The notes beneath the pieces are model-generated. The model had not been told where the DNA came from. It saw only the letters and a program-made list of their open reading frames with translations, and ran no database searches. A program made the translations under genes and the position numbers. 64,000 bases of DNA from assembly GCF_005144415.1 (NCBI RefSeq), contig NZ_SWJE01000010.1:186001-250000 (forward strand), written 5' to 3'. This document shows, in pieces, positions 8,125 through 16,720 of the stretch. The stretch's first letter is position 1. Each line of letters opens with the position of its first letter. This DNA comes from Trinickia terrae. Its GTDB lineage: Bacteria; Pseudomonadota; Gammaproteobacteria; Burkholderiales; Burkholderiaceae.

Positions 8125-9626
8125 TTGTCGTCTCCACCAATAGTGGCCAGGCGCATGATTCCCTCCTGGCTGAATTCGGGCTCTTGCAGCTCTCCGCTGA
8201 TTCGTCCGTTGGCCATCACATAGATGCGGTCGCAGATTGCGATCAATTCCGGCAGTTCGGACGAAATGACAATGACGGCTCGTCCCTCCTGCGCCAATTC
8301 GAAAACGATCTTGTAGATTTCGAATTTCGCGCCGACGTCGATGCCGCGCGTCGGCTCGTCGAGAATCAGGACATCCGAGCCGCAAAGCATCCACTTCGCG
8401 AGCATCACCTTCTGTTGGTTTCCGCCGCTGAGCAGCCCGATTTGCGTATTCAGATTCGGCGCATTGACCCGCATCCGTTTGCTGACGCCGTCGATCAGCC
8501 GCTTCTCGGTCTTCGCGTTCCGATGGCCGCGCTTGAAAAATTTCTCGAGCGAGACGAGGCCGGTGTTCTCGGTGATGCTGCGCATCGGCACGATGCCGTA
8601 GCGCTTCCGATCCTCGGAAAGCATCGCGATCTTGAGCCGGATCGCATCCTGAACCGACCGGATCCGCACCGGCTTCCCATGTACGCGAATCTCTCCCGCC
8701 GTGTACGGATCGAGGCCGAACACGGTGCGGACCACTTCGGTGCGGCCCGCGCCCATCAAGCCGGCCAAGCCGATGATCTCGCCCTTGCGGACATGGAAGC
8801 TGACGTTCGAAAACCGCTCGCCGTCGCCGAGCGCCTCGACCTCGAGCGCGGTGGCGCCCAGCTCGCGCGCAGGCTTGTGCGGATAGACGTTGTCGAGCTT
8901 GCGGCCGACCATCATCTGAATGATCGTATCGATGTCGATCTCGCCGGCGGGCCGCGTCGCGACATGACTGCCGTCCCGGATGACGGAGATGTCGTCGGCA
9001 ATCCGATAGAGCTCCTCGAAGCGGTGCGAGATATAGACGATCCCTGCGCCCTTGGCTCTCAGCTCATTGATCTTCTTGAAGAGGACATCGACCTCTTTCG
9101 ACGTGATCGCAGAGGTCGGCTCATCGAAAATGATGATGTTCGCCTCGCGAGACACCGCCTTCATGATCTCCAGCATCTGGAGATCCGACACGCTCAGGTC
9201 CTTGAGCTTCGTGTCTGGGCAGTAGTGCAGCCCCTCGCGTTCGAGCAGCGCCTTCGCATCCGCGCAGACCTTTTTCCAGTCGATCGAACCGAAGCGCGTT
9301 TTCGGCTCGTCGCCAAGAAACAGCGATTGCGCGACGGTGATCTCGGGAATGTAGTTGAGCTCCTGCGTGACCATCGAAATCTTCAGCCGCCGCGCGGTCA
9401 CCGGGCTGTCGATCGCGACCTTCTCGCCATTGACGAAGATCTCGCCGCCGTCAGGCTGGTAGACGCCGCTGACGATCTTCATCAGCGTCGATTTGCCGGC
9501 TCCGTTTTCACCGCAAATCACGTGGACCGAGCCCTTGCGGACCGCGAAGCTCATGTCCCGCAACGCGATCACACCCGGGAATCGCTTTTCGATTCCACGC
9601 AACTCAAGAATTGGTGTGTCTCCCAT
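8121..9626 (-). CDS. Sugar ABC transporter ATP-binding protein (RbsA/XylG type)
   Basis: 501 aa, the standard length for the two-cassette sugar ATPases. The first cassette has Walker A GENGAGKST near residue 40 and Walker B IIIFDEPTSA. The second is degenerate at Walker A but keeps LSGGNQQKV and LILDEPTRG. The ATG at 9624-9626 is chosen because the conserved domain starts within ten residues; an upstream in-frame ATG at 9738 would add a low-complexity extension covering the promoter region. First gene of the main leftward operon, overlapping the permease start by four bases. Confidence 0.92.
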   Translation of the reverse strand: MGDTPILELRGIEKRFPGVIALRDMSFAVRKGSVHVICGENGAGKSTLMKIVSGVYQPDGGEIFVNGEKVAIDSPVTARRLKISMVTQELNYIPEITVAQSLFLGDEPKTRFGSIDWKKVCADAKALLEREGLHYCPDTKLKDLSVSDLQMLEIMKAVSREANIIIFDEPTSAITSKEVDVLFKKINELRAKGAGIVYISHRFEELYRIADDISVIRDGSHVATRPAGEIDIDTIIQMMVGRKLDNVYPHKPARELGATALEVEALGDGERFSNVSFHVRKGEIIGLAGLMGAGRTEVVRTVFGLDPYTAGEIRVHGKPVRIRSVQDAIRLKIAMLSEDRKRYGIVPMRSITENTGLVSLEKFFKRGHRNAKTEKRLIDGVSKRMRVNAPNLNTQIGLLSGGNQQKVMLAKWMLCGSDVLILDEPTRGIDVGAKFEIYKIVFELAQEGRAVIVISSELPELIAICDRIYVMANGRISGELQEPEFSQEGIMRLATIGGDDN

Positions 9627-9740
9627 TTCTCGGCCTTGTTTCGGTAGATACAAGAAAGCGAACGGCTGCGGAGGTCCGCGACACGAGCCAGCGGCGCGTC
9701 GGCAGCCGGGTGAGCCAGCGTCTCCAACTGACTCAACCAT

Positions 9741-9895
9741 GAGGACACTCTACACAACGGAAGTTATAAGTGCAACATAATTGTTTTAGTTTTAACATTA
9801 TTGCACTGCGGATGTTATAGTTGATTCACAACCAGGTGCCGCAGTCCACCCAAGCCGGGCAACGGAACGCAACCAACGAGACGCTAAGTGCCACC
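9741..9895. promoter_or_regulatory. Divergent control region of the polyol operon and SIS isomerase gene
   Basis: This AT-rich stretch separates the leftward ATPase operon from the rightward SIS gene. Two near-identical boxes, CGGAAGTTATAAG (9758-9770) and CGGATGTTATAG (9809-9820), lie in direct orientation 51 bp apart. Between them GTGCAA (9770-9775) and TTGCAC (9801-9806) face each other. TTTTAACA (9790-9797) matches an element in front of the second transporter at 2583-2590. On the plus strand TTAACA and TATAGT (9817-9822) could be -35/-10; on the minus strand TTGCAC with TAGAGT. No DNA-binding regulator lies next to it. Operator function is inferred. Confidence 0.45.
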
Positions 9896-10474
9896 ATGAA
9901 CGAACTGAGACAACTGGAGATTCCCCGCTTGGCGAGCGAAATCCTCGGTGAAATTCACGCTTCCCTGCGTGGCGTCGATCCCGTCGCCGTCGGTGCGCTG
10001 GTTGCGGAAATCGAGCGCGCGCCCAGGGTGTTCTGCCTCGGCGCCGGGCGGTCCGGCATCCTTCTGCAAGCCTTCTGCATGAGGCTCAATCACCTGGGAT
10101 TCAACGCCTACATGGCAGGAGGTCTGCCCTGCCCCCCCGTCGCCGCCGATGACCTGATCATCGTCGCCTCCGGCTCGGGAGAAACGCGAAGCGTCTCGGC
10201 GATCCTCGATCAGGGACGTTCAGCCGGAGCGAGAGTCGCGCTCTTCACCGCCGCGCAGCGCAGCAAGGCGCGAAGCATGGCCGCCGACGTGACGGTCCTG
10301 ATTCCGGCGCCTTCTGGCCTCGTCAATCACGAGCATCCGCACAACCTGCAACCGATGCGCACCCTGTTCGAACAGGCGTTCTTCCTGTTGTGCGAGTCGG
10401 TCGTGTGTTGGCTCAAAGCCAAGAAGGGCATCGGGGAGGAGGAGATGGCGCAGAGACACGCGAATCTCGAGTGA
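9896..10474 (+). CDS. SIS-domain sugar-phosphate isomerase (6-phospho-3-hexuloisomerase-like)
   Basis: 192 aa consisting of one SIS fold. The phosphosugar loop GAGRSG and the second loop ASGSGETRSV match the PHI subfamily (3-hexulose-6-P to fructose-6-P) rather than the arabinose-5-P isomerases, which usually carry CBS domains, or RpiR regulators, which carry a DNA-binding domain absent here. The ATG at 9896 is preferred to a TTG at 9821 because the extra 25 residues are non-conserved in character. It diverges from the pentitol operon and shares its control region, so it probably acts on a phosphosugar from that pathway together with the epimerase. The exact substrate is open. Confidence 0.75.
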   Translation: MNELRQLEIPRLASEILGEIHASLRGVDPVAVGALVAEIERAPRVFCLGAGRSGILLQAFCMRLNHLGFNAYMAGGLPCPPVAADDLIIVASGSGETRSVSAILDQGRSAGARVALFTAAQRSKARSMAADVTVLIPAPSGLVNHEHPHNLQPMRTLFEQAFFLLCESVVCWLKAKKGIGEEEMAQRHANLE

Positions 10475-10518
10475 CGCCGCGCGCCTCTTTTGCTGCTGGC
10501 CCGTATCGGACGACCGCC

Positions 10519-10524
10519 TATAAT
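10519..10524 (+). promoter_or_regulatory. Candidate -10 element (TATAAT)
   Basis: A consensus TATAAT lies about 70 bp upstream of the 153-aa gene. No good -35 hexamer stands at the right distance. A 6-bp GGCGGC/GCCGCC hairpin (10541-10546/10550-10555) would fall in the 5' leader. Only the hexamer match supports the call. Confidence 0.3.
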
Positions 10525-10596
10525 CCGATGCGCGTCGCGCGGCGGCTCCGCCGCCGGCAGACGAACGCCGTTGAACGAACAGCAATCGAGGATCCG

Positions 10597-11058
10597 ATGA
10601 GCAGCAACATCCGCAGCGAGCGGGAAGAATATTTCGAGCAGTTGTGCATCAGCATCGATGCGGACGAAGCACACGAGCAGGAAGGCATCGAATGCTTCGA
10701 AGCGCAGATGGACGAGCCCGGCTTCGACGCCGCGCAATGGCTCGACATCGCGCTCTACTACTCGCCGGCGGTGGCGCGCGGCATCATCGACATGGTCGGC
10801 GAGGACGACCGCGCGCGCAGCAGCATCGCCGAGATCATCGCGGAGAACCTCGACATCTCGTACGGCGACGACGACTGCGAGCGCTTCGCCGAAACGATCC
10901 GCTTCGCGCTCGCGAACGGCGTGCCGATCGACTTCGACGTCCTGCTCGACGGCTGCGAGCGCGCGCTCGACGACCTCGATCACTGGGCCGACGACGAAAC
11001 CAAAGCGCCGCTCGTGGCGCTGCGCGACACGCTGCGGGATCTGCAGCACGGGCACTGA
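10597..11058 (+). CDS. Hypothetical acidic cytoplasmic protein
   Basis: 153 aa, not recognised. Strongly acidic (many D/E, for example EDDRARSS, YGDDDCERF), with no signal peptide or membrane segment and predicted helical from its composition. The ATG follows GAGG with five-base spacing, and the codon use matches the neighbouring core genes, so it is very likely a real gene. It stands alone between the SIS isomerase and an ABC binding protein, and the context gives no function. Confidence 0.75.
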   Translation: MSSNIRSEREEYFEQLCISIDADEAHEQEGIECFEAQMDEPGFDAAQWLDIALYYSPAVARGIIDMVGEDDRARSSIAEIIAENLDISYGDDDCERFAETIRFALANGVPIDFDVLLDGCERALDDLDHWADDETKAPLVALRDTLRDLQHGH

Positions 11059-11373
11059 ACCGCGCGCCGCGAAACACCCGCGGAAACACCCGCATAAAAC
11101 CAGCCGAGTATGCTCGGCACAGCACCGCCGGGCGCCTGCGCGAACCTGTCCGCACGCCCCGTCCCGCCGCCTCTCCTCAGTATTAGCCCTATTACCGCGC
11201 GCCTTTTTGCTATGCCGAAATGCGCATGCGGAGCGCTTCGATCAGTCAAGACGGGCCCATATTGGCTTCCTAAGATTTGCGCCATGTGACCGCCTCGGCT
11301 TCCAGGACGTAGGCGCGACGCGGCCGCATCCATTCTTCAAAGTCGACAACCGAGATTGCCAAGGAAGACAACC
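11059..11373. other. 315-bp intergenic stretch
   Basis: No credible reading frame. It holds a direct repeat GGAAACACCCGC-type (about 11067-11092), a small hairpin GCCGAG/CTCGGC (11103-11108/11113-11118) without a T-run, and presumably the promoter of the binding-protein gene. No clear -35/-10 pair was identified. Confidence 0.4.
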
Positions 11374-12534
11374 ATGAGCCTTCGCAAGACGATCCAACCC
11401 CACGCTGTTGCCGCCCTCGCCTTCAGTACGCTGCTCGCCGCCGCGCCGCCCGCGGCCCGCGCCGATGACGCGACGATCAAGATCGGCTATGCCGCTCCGC
11501 TCACCGGCGCCAACGCCGGCTACGGCAAGGACTTGCAGGACGGCGTGCAGCTCGCGCTCGAAGACGCCAAAGCGCAGAAGATCCTCATCAACGGAAAGGC
11601 GCCCACCTTCGAGCTCATCGCCGAGGACGACCAGGCCGACCCGCGCGCGGGCGTGCAGGCGGCGCAGAAGCTCGTCGACCAGAACGTGGCGGTGGTGGTC
11701 GGCCACTTCAATTCGGGCACGACGCTGCCCGCCTCGCCGATCTACGACAAAGCCGGCATCCCGATGATCGACCCGGCCGCGACCAACCCGACGATCAGCA
11801 GCCGCGGCCTGCCGAACGTCTTCATGGTGATCTCGAACGACGCGCAGAACGCGGGCAACGCGGGCGCCTACGCGGTGGACGTGACCAAGGCCAAGCGCAT
11901 CGCGATCATGGACGACCGCACCGCCTTCGGCCAGGGCGAGGCCGACGAGTTCGAGAAGGCCGTGAAGGCGCATGGCGGCACGATCGTCACGCGCGAATAC
12001 ACCAACAACCAGGCGGTCGACTTCAGCACGCAGCTCACCAAGATCAAGGCGGCGAACGCCGACCTGATCTTCTTCGGCGGCCTCGACACGCAGGCCGCGG
12101 GCGTCGTGAAGCAGATGAAGAAGCTCGGCATGAGCGCGCAGTTCCTGGGCGGCGGCGGCGTGAAGGACGCCGAGTTCATCAAGCTCGCGGGCGATGCGGG
12201 CAACGGCGCGATGGCGTGGGAGTACGGGCGTCCGCTCGAGGATCTGCCGCAGGGCAAGACCTTCGCGGAGCGCTTCAAGAAGCGCTTCGGCGTCGACGTG
12301 CTCTCGTACGCGCAGTTCGGCTACGATGCGGCGTGGGCCGCGATCAAGGCAATGCAGGCCGCGAACTCGACCTCGCCTGACGCGTACCGGCCGTACTTGA
12401 AGAAGATCGACTTCGAAGGCATCACGGGGCACATCTCGTTCAATGCCGACGGCTCGTTGAAGAGCGGTCTGTCGACGCTCTATCAGGTGAAGAACGGCCA
12501 ATGGGTTACGATCGTGACGAAAAGCGCGACTTGA
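11374..12534 (+). CDS. Branched-chain amino acid-type ABC transporter binding protein (LivK family)
   Basis: 386 aa. Signal peptide cut near ARA/DDATI. The mature start IKIGYAAPLTGANAGYGKDLQDG is the standard opening of Peripla_BP_6 proteins that bind Leu/Ile/Val and related amino acids. The motif VVVGHFNSGTTLPASPIY (substrate pocket) and the length agree with LivJ/LivK. ATG with AAGGAAGA upstream. No permease or ATPase gene is adjacent, so it is an orphan binding protein that presumably feeds a Liv transporter elsewhere. The next gene is an amino-acid-oxidase-like flavoenzyme. Confidence 0.9.
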   Translation: MSLRKTIQPHAVAALAFSTLLAAAPPAARADDATIKIGYAAPLTGANAGYGKDLQDGVQLALEDAKAQKILINGKAPTFELIAEDDQADPRAGVQAAQKLVDQNVAVVVGHFNSGTTLPASPIYDKAGIPMIDPAATNPTISSRGLPNVFMVISNDAQNAGNAGAYAVDVTKAKRIAIMDDRTAFGQGEADEFEKAVKAHGGTIVTREYTNNQAVDFSTQLTKIKAANADLIFFGGLDTQAAGVVKQMKKLGMSAQFLGGGGVKDAEFIKLAGDAGNGAMAWEYGRPLEDLPQGKTFAERFKKRFGVDVLSYAQFGYDAAWAAIKAMQAANSTSPDAYRPYLKKIDFEGITGHISFNADGSLKSGLSTLYQVKNGQWVTIVTKSAT

Positions 12535-12574
12535 CTTGTGCAGTGCTGGATCGAGCGCCAGCATCGATGCACGC

Positions 12575-12594
12575 ACGGCGCCTTCGGGCGCCGT
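12575..12594 (+). terminator. UUCG-capped hairpin after the LivK-like gene
   Basis: ACGGCGCC (12575-12582), loop TTCG, GGCGCCGT (12587-12594): a perfect 8-bp GC-rich stem with the very stable UUCG tetraloop, followed by GTCTATTTCT. It starts 40 bp after the stop and ends about 25 bp before the next ATG. The T-run is weak, so it may be a partial terminator or an mRNA-stabilising hairpin between two co-oriented genes. Confidence 0.55.
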
Positions 12595-12619
12595 GTCTAT
12601 TTCTATCGACGGGGTCTCC

Positions 12620-13792
12620 ATGAGTTCGAAGGTAGTGATTGTGGGCGGCGGCGTGATCGGCAGTTCGATCGCGTACTTTCTGCGCGCGGCCGACGCGACG
12701 GTCGACGTGACCGTGATCGAGCGCGATCCGACCTATGCGCGCGCGTCGTCGGCGCTGTCAGCGGCGTCGATCCGGCAGCAGTTCTCGACGGCGCTGTCGG
12801 TGCAGATGTCGCTCTTCGGCATCGAGTTCCTGCGCTCGATCGGCGAACGGCTCGCGATCGGCGGCGATAGGCCGTCGATCGAGCTGCACGAAGGCGGTTA
12901 TCTCTTTCTCGCGACCGCGGCCGGCGAGTCGATCCTGCGCGAGAACCATGCGCTGCAGACCTCGCTCGGCGCGCAGATCCGCTACTTGCCGCATGACGAA
13001 TTGCGAGCGGCGTTCCCCTGGCTCAATACCGAGGATCTCGTCGCGGGCACCTATGGCGTCTCCGGCGAAGGCTGGTTCGACGGCTACGGGCTCGTGCAGG
13101 GCCTGCGCAAGAAGGCGCAGGCGCTCGGCGCGCGCTATGTGGCGGCCGAAGTCACGGGCGTGCGGCGCGACGGCCGGCGCGTGCAGCAAGTGTCGACCGC
13201 GCAGGGGCAGACGTTCGATTGCGACGTGCTCGTCGACGCTGCGGGACCGTGGGCGCGCCGCATCGCGCAGATGGCCGGCATCGACTTGCCCGTATACGCG
13301 CGCCGCCGCAGCATCTTCAACGTGAGCTCGCCCGCGCAGCTCGACAAGTGTCCGCTCGTGATCGATCCGAGCGGCGTCTATTTTCGGCCTGAGGGGAAGA
13401 CCTTTTTGTGCGGCACCTCCCCTTCCGCCGATCACGACCCCGACGATTTGCCGCTCGACGAGGTTGATTACGCGATCTTCGACGATGTGATCTGGCCCGC
13501 GCTCGCGCATCGCGTGCCGCAATTCGAGGCGCTGCGGATACAGAATGCGTGGTCCGGGTACTACGAGTACAACGTGTTCGATCAGAACGCGATCATCGGC
13601 TATCACCCCGATGTCGATAATTGCGTGTTTGCGAACGGGTTTTCCGGGCATGGGCTGCAGCAAGGGCCGGCGACGGGGCGTGGGGTTGCCGAGTTGATCC
13701 TGCACGGGAAGTTCGTGACGCTCGATCTTGGCGGGCTCGGGTTCGAGCGCGTGTTGCAGGGGCGGCCGATGGTGGAGAAAAACGTGGTTTGA
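12620..13792 (+). CDS. FAD-dependent oxidoreductase (DadA/FOXRED1-like)
   Basis: 390 aa DAO-family flavoprotein. The N-terminal dinucleotide-binding motif VVIVGGGVIGSSIAYFL (residues 4-20) and the C-terminal FAD-binding stretch (VFANGFSGHGLQQGPATGRGVAELI) are intact. The family oxidises D-amino acids, sarcosine-like secondary amines or related substrates using FAD. The ATG at 12620 follows the hairpin described above. It lies downstream of an amino-acid-type binding protein in the same direction, which hints at use of an imported amino acid or N-methyl amine. The substrate cannot be read from the sequence. It converges with the transglutaminase-like gene, with only 9 bp between stops. Confidence 0.85.
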   Translation: MSSKVVIVGGGVIGSSIAYFLRAADATVDVTVIERDPTYARASSALSAASIRQQFSTALSVQMSLFGIEFLRSIGERLAIGGDRPSIELHEGGYLFLATAAGESILRENHALQTSLGAQIRYLPHDELRAAFPWLNTEDLVAGTYGVSGEGWFDGYGLVQGLRKKAQALGARYVAAEVTGVRRDGRRVQQVSTAQGQTFDCDVLVDAAGPWARRIAQMAGIDLPVYARRRSIFNVSSPAQLDKCPLVIDPSGVYFRPEGKTFLCGTSPSADHDPDDLPLDEVDYAIFDDVIWPALAHRVPQFEALRIQNAWSGYYEYNVFDQNAIIGYHPDVDNCVFANGFSGHGLQQGPATGRGVAELILHGKFVTLDLGGLGFERVLQGRPMVEKNVV

Positions 13793-13801
13793 GGCGAGCT
13801 A

Positions 13802-15721
13802 TCACCTCGCGCCCGGCTCGCTTGCTTGAACGACGACCTGCGCAAGCGCATCCCGTTCGATCTTCACGAGCGTCGAGCGCGTTGCATCGAACTCCTGCGG
13901 CGAGCACACCTGCTTGTCAAAGCGCGCACGCAGACGGCGCGTGACCTGCACGACGCGCGTCGCCGAATCGAACACGTAGTGCGATGCGTAGTCGTAGAAG
14001 CGGTCCTCCACGGCAAGATCGTCCGGCAAGCCCACCATCCGCACGTTCGGCGGCAACACGATCTGCCCCGTCTCGTCGAACTCGCCGCCGATGCACACAT
14101 ACGGCTGCGTGCGCACCGGTTCGGCAAGCCAGCCCTGCACCTGCGTCGCGATCCCGCCTGACAGGCTCGACAGCGCCGGCACCGCCGTCATCCCCGTCGG
14201 CCACGCGACATGCTCCAGCGCCCCCGTCATCGATACCGCGAACGGCCCGTATGTCACGGCAACGTCGTCCGTGACGAGCCGCGCCGTGCCCTGCAGGCCC
14301 GTCAGCTTCAAGCGGTCGAAGGCGATCTGCTGCACGCGCTCGACCGTCGCGCGGCGGAACATGTTGCGCTCCAGCTCGGCGGTCCAGCCGGAATCCTCGA
14401 CACGGTACGCATAGTGCGCGTCGCCGCTTGTCGCAATGTCGATCTGCAAGCGCGCCGTGCGGCCGCGCGGCTCGGCAGCTGAGGTGCGCACGAGCACGCC
14501 GTCGTCGACCAAAAGCGCCGGACGGTCCATCAAAATCGGCGGCAGGTAGCCGAACTCGGTGCCGCCCGCGGTCGTATCGGCGAACACCTGCAGATCGGGC
14601 AGCCATAAGATCACGTGATTGATCGCCGTCGCCCCGTAGCCAGGCACCGAAGGCAGCGTATAGACCGGCCCGAGCCCGATCAGCGCCGGCTCGCTGCGCA
14701 CGCCCACCGCCGCCAGCAGCGCGCCGAACAGCGCCACGTGGTCCTTGCAGTCGCCGTAGCGATTGCGCAGGATGTCGCTGACTCGATGCGGCATCGTCGC
14801 CGTTTCGCCGAGAAAAAGCGCCACGTAGCGCACGTTCGCGCGCATCCAGTCGTAGATCACGCGCGCCTTCGTGCGCGCATCGGGCGCGTTCGCGGTGAGC
14901 GCCTGCGCAAAGCGCACGACGGCGGGATCGCTCGCGCTCGGGTCTGCCGCGCCCGCGCGGTAGCGCGCGGCGAATGCGGCGAAGTCGGGCACGGTCGAAA
15001 CCATTAGCCGGTCGCCGTAATCGGCATACCCCACCGCCCCGTTCTCGATCGTTGCGTACGGCCCGTGACGGTAGTCGAACTCGTAGCGCGTGCGCCCGTT
15101 CTCCGTCACCGGGGGCAGCGCGACGTAGCCGCGCGCATCCGCGTAGAGCGGCATGTCGGCGGGCAGGTCGAAGATCAGCTTTTGCTCGTCGACGGGATCG
15201 CGCGACGGCTCGGCGTAGTACTCGAACATGCCCGCCTGCAACGGCTTCACGCGCGCCTTCGCAAACGCAAGACGCACACGCCAGCCCGACTCGACGCCCG
15301 GAAAGATCACCGTGCGCAACACGCCGTCCTCGAAGGTCGGCGCGCCCGCCGAGCGCGGCTCCTGCACGTCGCGGATCGCCTCCTTCCCGACCGGATGCGC
15401 ACGGCCTTCCGGATCGATCGATTCGGCAGCAAGCAGTTCGACCTTCTCGGTGTCCTTGTTGAACCAGACGTAGCGCTGGGCGACGTCGTCGACGCCGGCT
15501 GTCGTGTTGGCGCGCAGGATCGAGTCGTCGTGCTCCTTGACCGAGCCGTCGTGCTGGATCACGAAAACGTGCACGTCCGATTCGACCGTCGACGGCGCGG
15601 CATTGCCCGAAGCATCGGCGGTTTGCGCGAACGCGCCCGTGCAGCACACGAACACACCCGTGCAGGCCGCGCCGCGCAACGAGGTCATGAGGAACGCACG
15701 AGACAGGACGGGAACGCGCAT
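13802..15721 (-). CDS. DUF3857 / transglutaminase-like exported protein
   Basis: 639 aa with an N-terminal signal peptide (cut near AFA/QTAD). A DUF3857 region (about residues 45-230) is followed by a transglutaminase-like core. The catalytic triad is visible as C325 in RYGDCKDHVALF, H369 in AINHVILWL and D382 in VFADTTAGG. The C-terminal ~200 residues form a further beta-rich part. These periplasmic or surface proteins are of unknown substrate. The ATG lies only two bases after the stop of the AraC regulator gene, so the two are almost certainly one transcript. A longer upstream reading runs inside the AraC gene and is rejected. Confidence 0.85.
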   Translation of the reverse strand: MRVPVLSRAFLMTSLRGAACTGVFVCCTGAFAQTADASGNAAPSTVESDVHVFVIQHDGSVKEHDDSILRANTTAGVDDVAQRYVWFNKDTEKVELLAAESIDPEGRAHPVGKEAIRDVQEPRSAGAPTFEDGVLRTVIFPGVESGWRVRLAFAKARVKPLQAGMFEYYAEPSRDPVDEQKLIFDLPADMPLYADARGYVALPPVTENGRTRYEFDYRHGPYATIENGAVGYADYGDRLMVSTVPDFAAFAARYRAGAADPSASDPAVVRFAQALTANAPDARTKARVIYDWMRANVRYVALFLGETATMPHRVSDILRNRYGDCKDHVALFGALLAAVGVRSEPALIGLGPVYTLPSVPGYGATAINHVILWLPDLQVFADTTAGGTEFGYLPPILMDRPALLVDDGVLVRTSAAEPRGRTARLQIDIATSGDAHYAYRVEDSGWTAELERNMFRRATVERVQQIAFDRLKLTGLQGTARLVTDDVAVTYGPFAVSMTGALEHVAWPTGMTAVPALSSLSGGIATQVQGWLAEPVRTQPYVCIGGEFDETGQIVLPPNVRMVGLPDDLAVEDRFYDYASHYVFDSATRVVQVTRRLRARFDKQVCSPQEFDATRSTLVKIERDALAQVVVQASEPGAR

Positions 15722-15723
15722 CG

Positions 15724-16662
15724 TTAACGTTGCATGCGCAACCGATACGCACGCGGGCTCGCGCCGAACTCCGCGCGAAACGCGTGATTGAAATTCGATA
15801 CGTCGTTGAAGCCGCACTCGAGCGCGATGTCGACGATTTTCGCGGGCTCGCCGGCGAGCCGCTGCGCGGCATTGCGCAACCGCGCGCGCAGCAGGTATTG
15901 GTGCGGCGTGACGCCGGTCGCGCGCTCGAACGTGCGCAGGAAGTGATAGGGGCTCAGGCCCGCGTGCTGCGCAAGACGCTCGACGCTCAAGCCGTCGTCG
16001 GGCGCGCTGTCGATGAGGCGCAGCACCGGTGCGATGCGCGCCAGCGCCGGCTCGGGCACGGCGCGCGCATCCTGGGCCGGCATGCCGGCGGCGAGCCGCA
16101 GCGCGCGTCCCGCCAGCGCCAGCGCAAGCTCGTCCCAAGCCATACCCGCAGGAGAAACCACGCCCGCGCACGCTGCCGCGACGAGCGGTGCGAGCGCACG
16201 CAGCGGCGGAATACGCACGGTCCCGAAGCGGGCGTCACGGCTGCGGATGCCCGCGTCCGCGGCGATCGCTTCGAAGCGATCCGGTGCATAGTGAAAGGCA
16301 ACGCAGCGGTCACCCACATGATGCCGATGACCGCATTCGAAGCAAGCGCCCTCATTGCCGAGCAGGACCGCACCCGGCGTCATCAACTCGGCGCCGGCGT
16401 CCGAGCGGTACTCGAACGCGCCCCCGATCACCATCGCGATCGAAACGCTCTCGTGACGCTCTTCGAACGGCCGGTCGAACGGGCCGTTCGTGCACAGCAC
16501 GTCGGCGGCGGACCAGCCCGCGCCGCGCGCCAGCGCGCGCGGCGTCACCCTGCCCTCGACGCCCTCCGCCTCGCGCCGCGCAAGCGCATGCTCCAGATCG
16601 ACCGCAATTTTCCCCAAGATTCGCCTCGCATCCGTGCCTACGATCCGTTGTAGCACACACAT
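15724..16662 (-). CDS. AraC-family transcriptional regulator
   Basis: 312 aa. An N-terminal cupin-like sensor part includes ECGHRHHVGDRCVAFHY, a Cys/His-rich patch that might bind metal. A C-terminal AraC DNA-binding domain spans about residues 215-310 (SVERLAQHAGLSPYHFLRTFERATG ... ALECGFNDVSNFNHAFRAEFG), with both helix-turn-helix units present. First gene of a two-gene unit with the DUF3857 protein. The divergent neighbour 60 bp away is a small lipocalin-like gene that it may also control. The signal sensed is unknown. Confidence 0.88.
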   Translation of the reverse strand: MCVLQRIVGTDARRILGKIAVDLEHALARREAEGVEGRVTPRALARGAGWSAADVLCTNGPFDRPFEERHESVSIAMVIGGAFEYRSDAGAELMTPGAVLLGNEGACFECGHRHHVGDRCVAFHYAPDRFEAIAADAGIRSRDARFGTVRIPPLRALAPLVAAACAGVVSPAGMAWDELALALAGRALRLAAGMPAQDARAVPEPALARIAPVLRLIDSAPDDGLSVERLAQHAGLSPYHFLRTFERATGVTPHQYLLRARLRNAAQRLAGEPAKIVDIALECGFNDVSNFNHAFRAEFGASPRAYRLRMQR

Positions 16663-16720
16663 CGGCCGCGCGCCGATGACGGCGTTTCGCCCGCGCCCTC
16701 CCCCTCATGGAGAACCGCTC

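Noticed and set aside
13802-16171. A 789-residue open frame covering the transglutaminase-like gene and half of the AraC gene
   Set aside because: The upstream 150 residues are the AraC gene in another frame; the signal peptide at 15721 sets the true start.
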